From Cristatella mucedo (Eukaryota > Bryozoa > Phylactolaemata > Cristatellidae): a DNA stretch of 64,000 nucleotides. A program made the position numbers and the translations under genes. Location of the stretch: contig WPIO01000026.1 in the NCBI GenBank assembly GCA_009760855.2, positions 4,506,501 through 4,570,500 of the forward strand, given 5' to 3'. The notes beneath the pieces are model-generated. The model saw nothing but the letters and a program-made list of their open reading frames with translations, had not been told where the DNA came from and did not search any database. How positions within the stretch are numbered: position 1 is the first letter of the stretch; every line of letters starts with the position of its first letter. Below are positions 47,901-59,668 of this stretch, piece after piece.

Positions 47901-50900
47901 TACAGTTATTAGATACACTCGGGTATTGATGTAATGAACACTCAGGGGTATCGAAAAGATTTGGTATGAGAGTTTGCCAAGCCTCGATCTCAGTAGCAAG
48001 TCATGCAACAGTTGAAGACCGGTCACTTTGAAGATCCATTGTATCCGTCCAACCACAAACTCTTACAACTAAGCAACTGGTGAGCCGTGATAGCACACTG
48101 GGTAAGGTGGTTGGTTTTTACGACCTCTTTCCCGATTTCGTGGGTTCGAATCTTGTGGTGGGTGATCCTTCATTACCGCTGCAAGCAGTGGTGATAGCCG
48201 TAAAGGCTCTTCTGTCGCTATATAAAAGAGGCTGTTAAATCAGCTAGCAAGGCAGGATTCAGAGCCACTTTCTTAAGACATGTCATGCTTTTCTTCAATT
48301 CCACTCTCCAATGGTAGATGTGCACGTGCAAATTAAATCAAGTTTTTTTCAAATTAGGGCATATCTTGATCCTAATGCAACTATAAAGATATAATATTGC
48401 ACTTGATATTGCACTTGATCACTACCTCAAGCTTGCATAAACCTTCAGGCACACAATGGCTTGTAAGTGATACCACTATGAGAATTGTGAGGTTCAGACA
48501 GACCAGTAAGACTATCTATACAAACTTTTATGGTAATGTTTAAGGAATATAATTAGCTGCCACCGGGGCCTTGCGCACTTACAATGAGTAAACCATATCC
48601 CCGCTTCAGCCGAAAATGCCCAGCCGATGCATGGTAGCGAGGAAGACCAGAGGCAATGCCCCAAATCTGGCACTGTTTATTATGATAATAATAATAATAG
48701 TAATAATAATATATTTGATAAAGCCCCTTCAGAGAACTCGATCTCTTTCTGGGCACTTGATATTAGCTGCAAAGGAAGCACGATCGAATGGTAAGTGGTA
48801 GCAAGTTCAATAAACACTAAGAATAACATGGGTAGGAGTGACACGCACAGGGTCAGCATGCAAGTATTTTTAGAGGCAGCATGCAAAGTGTCGTCACGCA
48901 TAAAGGACGAATCACAGGGACCCACTAAAAGCTGCCATAAATAGATGCGTTTTTTAGTTTCTTCTTAAATGTGGACAAGTCAGGTGATACTGGTCGGGAG
49001 TGAGTTCCAGGCTTTGAAAGCATACGAACTACAGGCAGTGTCCGAAGGATTTGAGATTTGTACGAGGTATGGGTATTAGAGGTATTAGATTTCGAAAAGC
49101 GATGGTAAAATGCTTAGCCTGGTGGGGGAGTAGATCTGATAGGTAGGCTGGAGCCAAAGAATGAAGACACCTAAAAGTGATTTCGACGGAAAAAACTGCA
49201 ACTACGTTTCCTTGTTGGGAGCCAGTTGCAGGTGGGCGAGAAATGGTCTGATGTGGCAACTGCGCCGCTCTCGACAGTCAAGCCAAGCTGTAGAGTTTTT
49301 CACCAGCTGTAAGCGTCTGACAGCACAGGTCGGTAGACCAGCAAGCAGTGAGTTACAGAATTCGAGACGAGATGTCACAAATGCATGGATCAATTTAGAT
49401 GTAATATCCCTGTCTAAGCAAGTCCATTTAAACAATGTTGTGTAGCTGAAAGTAGGCAGACATGACAGTGTAGCTGATGTGGCCATCTAATGAAAGGTCA
49501 CTTGGAAACAGGTCACCTAGATTTCGAGCAGATTCAACAGGAGATAGGCTGGCAGAGCCGATTTTGAGCATTTGGTTTTCCATTTTCTGAATCACACTTG
49601 ATTTGGCCATAACTAGTAAGATGGTTTTATCATTGTTCAGTTTAAGAAAGACTGGCTGCTGACTTCGATATACACTGCAATATGCTGTAATTCTTGCAAA
49701 GTAGTGAGAGAATGAAGACAGCAAATGCATCATAAAATGGCTGCTGGCTTTGCTGGGATTAACACTAAGCAGCGGCTAGAATAAGATCACGGTGATCCTG
49801 CCAATGGCCGGAGGCAGCCAATCATAGAAAGGCTGAAGTGAAAATCTCAGGGCTGACGACCGGCGTGTCCACTTCGGGTTGATCCTATGATTGAGTCGTT
49901 GCTGGCCCCATTCGGTACTCCGTGACAATGCAATCAGACAATAGAGGCTGATCTAAGATAATACAGTGCAGGGCCATGATTTGTCGCCAGAGAAAAGGCT
50001 GAAAACAATCCAAGGCAATAGAAAATACAAATGCAATGCCAGCACTAATCTCAACGTACCCACGAGAGTGCAGAGTTCCTCGTACGTCTTTGGCACGTCA
50101 TGACCAAATTTGTCAATAAGCATCTGGGTGGTTTTCTTTATGTACAGCACCTTGGTCTGAAAGTTTTCCACGTGTAAATGCCAAGCCAAATATTAGCATT
50201 CGCATTAAAAAAGCTTTGTGTCGGCAAAAGGTGATCTGAGCAGGACGTAGCACTATCAGAGTGCTCTCATAAGAAAATTTGCTAAGATGCAAGCAGAGAC
50301 CAAATAGCGTGCTAAAAAAATCCCACCCATGTAAAACAATATAGATTTCTAAAAACATTGCTTACGAAACAATGCAAGATGAACGTGCAAGGAAAACTTT
50401 TGGCCGCATAACGATACTAATAATAATAATAATAATAATAATATATCTGATATAGCGCCCTCAGACAACTCAGTCTCTTTTTAGGCACTTTAAATTTGCT
50501 GAATACTCTGCTGTTGTATCCACAGTTCCATCCTTACTTTGATCAGGCCAACCACAGCGATCATCAGCGCAGTACGGTATTTTTTGGTTTACTTATCATA
50601 CAGCACTAAAGGGCATTTGCGGTTCAGGGACTTCGAATCATAACACAAAAAATGCTGAATGTCAGTGCTATACCACTCACTACACTACTACCAATGCTGC
50701 TTGTCAACAGTGGATGACTCCAGCACTGCAGCACAAACCGATGCCAGTAGCAATCAACTGTGCCATGCCTTTCAGCCAGTCTCCATACTGAGCTTGCCAT
50801 ACTGAGCTTGCCTTGTCGAAATCGCAGGCTATTGGGCTGACTGAGCAGTCGGGCATCGCTCGGTCCCGGCAGATAGAGCGAGTTGTCCACTGCAATTGTC

Positions 50901-51931
50901 AGTCAGCCTGGGGAGAATAGGCAGGCGAAGGCGCTGGCCGCAGGCTGAGGGAAGCATCGCACCATAACAATGTCATTTGTGCTACACATCGGTGCTACAT
51001 GCTAAACAGTGCAACGAGTTGAAGCACGGGCAGGCACTGTGCTGCGGCCCACTATAAGGTGCCCTCTTTCCGAGCTACGAGTTGCTGATCTAACCTGGCC
51101 AAGGAGCCCGACTATTCGGACTCATGATGCCGAGGGAACAGGGCTGACGAAGCACAATCTAAAGTAAAAATAAGCACGGTGAGATATTATGGAGGCAACA
51201 CTTTTTCGAGCGATTGGGCTCAATTTATATAGTAATTCGATAGTGCCCCAAAGACAGTGACACTCACCACTGCCACAACACTTTTGAAAATTTGGCAGCA
51301 ATAATAGAGAACAACTGCCTAAATAGCATCAAAATGTGTTAAATTAAGTCGGGGTGCTATCAAATGAGATGAGCAGTCAAAATACTAAGTTGTAAAACTG
51401 AACATGCTTCAAGATGAGCAGACTTGGGGGAACAAATGACCACCAGACAGCATGCATGCATCTTTGTAGCCCCACAACACCCCCACCCCCCAACGGGACT
51501 AAGCATTTGCTACACTAGAATGCCAAGCCGACACGGCTGTTGGCGCACAAGTGTTAACCAGCTGCCTTCATTTCATGCAGCAACAAAAATTGAGAGGCGT
51601 GCAAAACTATGAGTTGAATTAGCAAAGTAAGAAGGACATGCAAGGTCACAGGGAGCCATACTTTGGACCACGAGAGAAGTTGGTCCCGTGGTGAATGCAA
51701 CTAAGCAGCCTCTGCAGATCGCCACTGTGCCTGCCCATAGACCAAAGGCTCGGAAAGGTGCAGAAGGCAGCGGCAGCCTGGTAGGGCCGCTCCAAGTCGT
51801 TAAAATATGTAACCGTACCAGCCTGTGCTGCAATCTAATGGCAAATGGCAAGACTAGGATCATCTATGTGTACTAACGATCTTGTTGAGGTTTCCCCAAT
51901 GTCACTGCCTGTGGTCGTCAAACATTAAGGA

Positions 51932-51977
<46 letters not shown>

Positions 51978-54900
51978 ATTCATGTGCATAGAAAACTAGG
52001 AGAACTTAATCTCTATTCAGGTGCTTCACATATGCCTCAGGGCTTGAGCCTGCGACCTCAGCCAGACCTTGGTCGGGGCAAGCACCTTAACCACTGGGCC
52101 AAACCAGCTAATAATGATACTAATACATTTGATATAGTGCCCTCAAAGAACTCAATCTCTTTCTAGGCACTTTACATTGCTGCAAAGGAAGCACGATCGA
52201 ATAGTTAGCCTACAGTCAGTACCTCCAAAGACTCGCTTGAACTCCACAGTGTGGGATAATTGGCAAAGCGGCTTTGCTTCTTCCTAAAGATTTTCATTAA
52301 AGTGCAGCTAACCAGCTCGTGGAACACTGGTAGAACTGGAATTAGTTCTCCATTATTTGATAGTTACAACTGATATCATCACTCAACAGACTCTGCACAA
52401 CAGACTGAAAAAGTACCTTAGGTCAATCACACATGCAAATCTAGGTCGAGCATCATTCAAATGGTGTCTTATCGACATACTCTGGTCCATACAATGCGAT
52501 GCACACATATCGTCTGGCATGGTCATCTGCTTCGGGGAAAATTCTGAACTTGAATAATTTGTTCCATGAGAGAAGCTAAATCTGACCCAGGACGGGCAGT
52601 CCTCTGAGGGCCGAAGGGGAAGGCAGCCCAGCAGAAAGTGCATCCCTGCACACCGTTCCAGGGCCAACGTCCAACGGATCATAGCATTCGGAGCCTTCAG
52701 GACTCCTTCAGGTGCTTCGACAAGAAGTGGCTGCACTTGGTAAAAGTGCTGCTCTTAGAGCACTTAAACAGGCACTTTGGTTGCCTTTGGCGTCTTTCAT
52801 TTTGGGTCTAGTACATCCCGTTTTACTAGCCGGTCAGGACACCCCCTCCCGAGTGGTTACGACAAGTGCAAAACTAGAAAAAAATATTAGACTCAGGGTG
52901 CCGGCATGCTGTCTTGAAATAATGAAGCTGAATACATTCGTCCACTCCTGATAGTAAACCATGTCCAGTCTTATTGCCACAAGGGACGAGCTTGCATAGT
53001 TCACCGCTGAAGTAGTGCATCATCAGCAGCATGGTCTCTTTGATCTCCTCTGAATTCCATTTTGAAAACCATCTGGTTTTTTTCAAAATCATGTGCAAGA
53101 CATGGTTTTGTAACTGCACTCTGCGACCTTGAATATTGACAACACCAACAGAGCCTCACATCCCTAAAGCGTTAAGTAAAAATGATAACTATAGGTCGTT
53201 TGTCTAGCCTCCAAAGAGAACTAAAACTACACGCAGTGGCCTCACAACTTTCTACAAGAGAATCACTAGCCAAGGTTTAAAGAAATGCATTCGGAATAGC
53301 AAAGGTAAACTAGTACTATGCTTAGGGCCGGCATGCTAAAAAATACCAATACATTCATGGCCACTGGTTGTTAAGACATCGGACTAGTAGCATGCACTAA
53401 CTCGTGCACAGGTAAGGACGCAAAGTACACGGGAAATAAAAAAGACAAATTCAGTGAGGCGAAGGGAAAGCTGATGGGAAGCTGATGCATCTTTAGTCGA
53501 TACTTCAACGACTCAAGGTCATTGCAAGTAGTGAGTGACCTAAGCTGGAAGCAAGTTCCAGATTTTCGGTTTATAAGAACTGAAGGCCCAGTTACCAAAA
53601 GATTTCAATTTAGTGCGAGGGACAGTGAGACAAGAATAAGCTGAGTGGTGAGAAAGCAAACTAGATGTCACATATGTAAGTCGGCGCAAGCAAGCGATAC
53701 GACCAGCAAGTCAGGCAAACTATCTTGAAATCGATTCGATACTTGAAAGAGAGCCAGTAAAACTCAGATAGAAGTGGTCTGATGTGGCACCTATGCAATT
53801 GACGACATGCCAGACGAGCTGCTAAGTTTTGCAGCACTTACACACGAATAGGGACACTGGTCGGGAGTCGAGGGATAAAGGGAATGGCAGAAGTATCTAA
53901 CGTTTAGCACTGAGCCAGTAAAACATAGGGGAGTCGAGAGGCACTTCAGAAGGATCTGGTGGTCAATAGTGTCAAATGCTGTTGCAAGATCAAAGGGTAC
54001 CAGTAGAGACCTCCTCCCGATCAGCATTGTTTAGCTCCATTAGAAACCAGAAAAAGACCAGCTTCTGGTTAGCTCTGAATTTTGATTAATACTTGCTTGC
54101 AAGATCTGATGAGCTAAAGTAAACGTTGAGGTGCTTGGCCACCACTTGCTCGCGTGTTTTGGCTATTAATGGCACACGGGAGAGTAGAAAAAAATTACTC
54201 AAGTCTCATGATCAAGGATAGGCTTTTTGACAGCGGTCAGACAACTGCTCTTGTCAGAAAGGCAGAGACCACTGGTAAGCAGTGGCATGTTTACAATATT
54301 TGTTATGTTGGGCAGAAACAAGTCTGTCTACATCATAAGGAGAACTGCTGGGACAGAGTATAGACGACTGGTGGTCTTTTTTTTAGCCTAGATGACAAAT
54401 TTAGCGATGAGTTCCATAGAGAGAGGCATGGAGGAGGGGAGAGAGTACGAGCAGGGCGACGAGTTGTTACGAATCCTTCAGGGACATAAGTGAGGGAATA
54501 GAGTTCCTTATCTGTTTTATCTTACTTTAGAAGAATTTCGAGAAAAGCTCTGCCAAGTCACTATTACTACACTGGTTGGGAGCCAGTGGAAGAGCCCGTG
54601 AGGAAGGGAGCATTAGCCCTCTTCCCTATAACGGGGCAGCGACCTAGGCCGCACCCCCATTCCTGCAGCCCCTCACCGTCACCAACGACGAAATCTAGTC
54701 CTACTTCCACTCGTTGATCAACTGAGCCGTTGAGTTAGAGGTGAATAAACACTCGGATTGTGCATTAAAATTTTTCATAATTTGTGGGTCTTCCCCTTAC
54801 GATGATCCTCGAACAACAAAAGGAAGACAAAAAACAAGAGTCCCAACATTTTGAAGGCCTTTGAATCTAACGTTTAGTATTCCTGACTTTAGGTCAATCG

Positions 54901-57900
54901 TAAAAAAAGATCGTCTTGGTGGTGACAATCTGTTGGTTAAGCTAGAGGTTCAAACTCAAGCACATTGGCTAGCACAAAGATATATCATTGCATGAAGGAG
55001 GGGAGGTGGGTGGGAGCGTAAACTAGGAGGGCTGAAGATGTAAGTCCGCTGTGAACAACATCAAGGTCAAGATACTTAAGAACTCTTGCCTCACACGAGA
55101 TTTTAGATGCCGAAACAGCAACAGAGTCGGGGGTAAAATCTGCATATGATTAGGTTGCAGAAAGGCTTCTGTAACTCACTGCTCGCTGGCCTGCCGGCAT
55201 GTGCAATCAGCCGCTTACAGCTGGTGCAAAACTCTGCAGCTAGGCTTGTCTGTCGTGAGCATTGCAGTTGCCACATCACACCTCTTCTCGCCGACACGCA
55301 CTGGCTACCAGTAAAATAATAATAATGCACTTGATAAAGCACCCTCAGAGAACTTCATCTCTCTCTAGGCGCTTTACATTTGCTGCAAAGGGAAATGCAA
55401 TTGAATGGTGAGTAAAATCATGCTTGATAAACAAAAAAAATGAATAACATGGTTAGGGGTGACATGCACAGGGTCAGCATGCAAATGTGGTTAGTGGCAG
55501 CATGCACAGTGTCAGCACGCATAAGCACATCAAGGACGAATCACAGGGACCCACTAAATGCTGTCCTAAATAGGTGTGTTTTCAAGTTCTTTTTAAATGT
55601 GGTCAGGTCAGGGGATGTTCTGACGCAGGTCGGGAGGGAGCTCCAGGCTTTGGGAGCATACGAACTAAATGCACGGTCTCCAAAGGATTTGAGGTTTGTA
55701 CGGGGTATTTGTAGACTGTTGGATTCCGAAAAGCGGGTGGTACGATGCTTGGCCTGATGGGGGAGTATATCTGAGAGATAGGCTGGAGCCAAAGAGTGAA
55801 GTGACCTAAAAGTGAGCGACAAAACCTTGAAGTCAATCCGTTGCTTGACCGGTGGTCAGTCACAAAGCAGCCTACGGTCCTATCAAAAGAGAAGTCTTGT
55901 AGCTACAACACTGTGGGATTGTGATTTCGAGCTGGCTACTGCCACCATGGGCACAAGCCGATGATCTAATCTCAGCCACTCTACACTTAGGAGTGTATAA
56001 AGCCTGGTAGTACAAAGATCATTCAAACCTGCTCAGTCAAGGCAATGTGCCACTGAAGTGCACCCTAGCTTGTGAGGAAAAAAAGGATGCCTACCTCAGA
56101 AGTCTGCTCAAAACACATCTATTCCGGTCAACTTTTCCCCCTTCGCCCCGGTAAACTTGTCCTCTTTTGTTGCAGCATACTTTACATGCGTACCTGTGCA
56201 TGATTCAATCCTTCTTACTAGCCATAGGTATTACAAACCGGTGGCCACGAGCGTCCTCATATTTGCTTTAACAATCTGGCCCAAGTATATTGTTGTTTGC
56301 TTTTGCATGCTTGATACCGAGCATGGCACCAACCGATTTCTTGCAGGAAATGTAAAGCTCGAGAATAGAGGAGTTCTCTTGGGGCGCTAAACAAACGACC
56401 TGCCATTAGTATAGTCATACCATTAAATAGGCCCTAGCTACTAAAATGTGAGACAACCATCATTCATACATACGTAAAGGTGACAACAGCGATCCTTTTG
56501 CTGTTGTCAAGCCTCGATAGTGGGGTACTGGGTTGTTACTACATTGTCCTAACAAAAATTTCAAATGCAGCAGTACGTGTTGGGGCTCTTTTATATCAAT
56601 CCTTTCCTCATGACACTTTGCTCCTCCTCTTTCGGTATAATTCAAATTTTTTGCCGAGTCCGTTCTCGAATCTGACTGTAGCTACGGTTTGAGGACCAAC
56701 CAAAACAGAGCCATCATACAAGGTCTTTTGTAGGTTATCTATGTAAACATCCCTGCTCATGATAAGGCTTATTTATTCCGATTAACTCTGGCCAATCTTT
56801 CATCTGTTTCATTGTGTTCACAGTGCATACTGCATATCAGATCAAGGCATTTGGTGCCCAACTTATCAATGCTAAGATAAATTCAATAAGCAGCGGCACA
56901 TGTATGCGTGGGTGAGCCAGGGAGAGCCTTTCATCCCAGATTGTTTGACTTATCAGTGAAAACAGTTCGGCTCAAGGATTTAGCTAATCCAGTGATACAT
57001 TCTTTTCCTGCGCACGTGGAAAAGGTAAGTTTGTTATGTTGGACTTACGAAAACCGAACTAAACGACCAGTGTGATGCGTCAAAAAGTTACTCCAAAGAA
57101 CTGTATGATTTCTTATAATGTACGCTCGAAGCACCCATTGACAGGCAATCTACTCAAGAAGCAGCTGCAGGAAGCAGAGCCATCTCCGAGCTCTTGAAGG
57201 TAAAAAGCAAGCAAACCTATGCTTTTCAGTGTTCTCAACAAAACTGAAAAGGAAGTTACCCCAATGCGAAGCAAGATAAAAGCTGTGCAGCAGATTTGCT
57301 TGAAACAAAAGCACGGTGGACATAGATAATGCAATGTCCCAACCATCTTTCGCCGATTTGGGCTCGATCAAATCAAACATTTCGTATTACACTATGAAGA
57401 ATACTGTCAGTCGCTTAAGCATCACATGACAATGCATACACTTTCAGTTCACTACTCTGCCAAACTTAACTGCTTGATTGGACTTCAAATACCGGCACCT
57501 AAGAACTGGACTTCAAATACCGACACCCAAGAACCACTTGCTAAATCCTAGAACTGCATGTACAAGAGTAAGCCCCATCAAACACTTTGTTTAATAGCAT
57601 TATCTCGAATATCAAAGCAGCAGCAGGGGAGCCAAAGGTCACTAAATGGTGGCTAGTGGTTTCAAATGTTAGCAGAAAGGGCCTGTCCATTATACAGATA
57701 AGTGGTTTCATTACATGCTGCAGTTAGTCAGCCAACCATCCAAACCTAAGATTACACGACTACAGTAGCTATCTGGCTGCATAACTGGCACCCACCTCGG
57801 CCGAAGCCTGTAATGGGAACGAGTTGGCTCGATAGGCAGCAAGCAGCATCAATGTCCACACTGAAGCGGTTCAGTTGCGTCGTTTTAAGTAACATCGCAA

Positions 57901-59547
57901 GGTGAATTTTAAAAAGTTTAGGAGCAAGCTAGAAGCCTGGAACACAGGATTACTTTGAATGACCGAATTGGTTTGGGCAATGTCTTTGCAGGTAACTCAG
58001 ATAGAAGATAACACGTGGTTAAAAAGAGAGAACCTTATTGGTTGCTTGCACACACTTAAGGCTAATGTGCGGCCCTATGCAAGTGCAGAGGTAGGGTGGT
58101 CAGATTACTACAGTAGGACGTGCATAGACCGATGGGGCCAAGAAACATGAATAAAACCGTAAGCAGTGTAGAAGTGAATCAGTGTTTGCCCTGACACGGG
58201 ATGCTCAGTGTTTCTTATGAAGATCGTATACACACGTTATAAAAAGGCATAGCTAACTCTTAACAAAAAGGCCTTTGTGAGACGCCTGCAAGTGTGCACA
58301 GCCCTTGCATACACCAGTTTAGGTTTCTTGCGATATCAGCGGAGTTATATCTCCGAGTTGATAATGGCGTTTGAAAGAGTAGTTCTAGGTCACGTGGCAA
58401 GATCATGACGCCAACTATGTTTAGGGCATCGCACAAATCAGTCTTCATTGGCCAGTTTAGCATACTTCGTCCAAGTCCACACCTTGAACTTAATAGTTGC
58501 CTTGAACTTACCATTTACCAACCAGTCCGAGCGACATCACCAAAGGCGTTCTGTGGGAACGTTCCACCAACAAAGGCAACGCAATCTTGCTATCTCATAA
58601 CAGAGTCAGATATACTCCTGCTTCTTTGCCAACAGCTAAAGATTGGAGGGACAGCTGACCAATAGGTCGCAGTCAACCCACAGTCAGCTCCCCCTTTGTC
58701 CAGGGTATTGCGCCCTTCTTTTCCGACTTGCAGCAGCCAGCTACCTCTTCGCGGTTTACAGGTGCTCCATACAAATCACCTATTTATTAGGTGAGGAAGG
58801 GAAACACAGTAGTAAAACAATACATGAGTAGCAAAGCGACCAATAATCATAAAGGGAAAAATATCATGTTCCACATATTCGCAAACGCCCTAAGTAACTC
58901 TTCCCTAAAAAACACTTATCAATTTTACCAGAACAATCATTACTCTAAAGATCAAGAGCAGTAAGCTCCGAATCTAGAAAAGAAACAACCCGGCTAACAT
59001 ATGCAGTTTCGGAACTAGGGTGGCAGAGGGGCAATTACCCCCCACCCCGTGGACAGAGGGAAGTACCACCTACATCCTGGAGCATGTTTCTCGAGGCGGG
59101 TGGGTGGGGGCACAAGGGACCCTTAGTTTCCAGCCTGAACCCTTGCACCCAACATGAAAATCCTCCGCCCTGAACATATGACAATGGAACGTCAGAGCTA
59201 TCATGCTGAGCCGTCAAATTCTGTTGGCCACAAATTTGAGCAAGCTCCTACACTTCTGTATCATGCAACCGCTCAACTAGTCACGTTATGTGCTTATGCG
59301 TGCTGACACTGTGCATGTTGCCACTAACCACACTTGCATGCTGACTCTGTGCATGTCACCCCTAACTATGTTGTTCGCGTTGTTTGTCAAGCATGATACC
59401 ACTCACCATTCAATCGTGTTTCCCTTTGCAGCAAATGTGAAGCGCCTAGAGAGAGATTGAGTTCTCTGAGGGCGCTTTATCAAGTGTATAATTATTATTA
59501 TTATTATTATTATTAAGATACAGAATTTGTCTGCCGAAGTACATACT

Positions 59548-59586
<39 letters not shown>

Positions 59587-59625
59587 GCACACACAAGCGT
59601 ACACATGCATGTATGCATGCATATA

Positions 59626-59668
<43 letters not shown>

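Larger units (their letters stand above)
45216..50059 (-). other. NTHL1 intron
   Basis: About 4.8 kb. Contains SINE-B (48075-48245) and a long L2 (48690-49735). 45220-48070 shows nothing I can support beyond a G run at 46711-46720; 49740-50059 likewise. Confidence 0.8.

Noticed and set aside
52874-53119. Minus-strand frame [15 protein letters not shown]
   Set aside because: Might be a transposase relic, but I could not tie it to a family and the flanks give no support.
57150-57380. Minus-strand frame with a protein-like look ([17 protein letters not shown])
   Set aside because: No recognisable family, no clear splice sites and no repeated homologue in the window. A database search would be needed.
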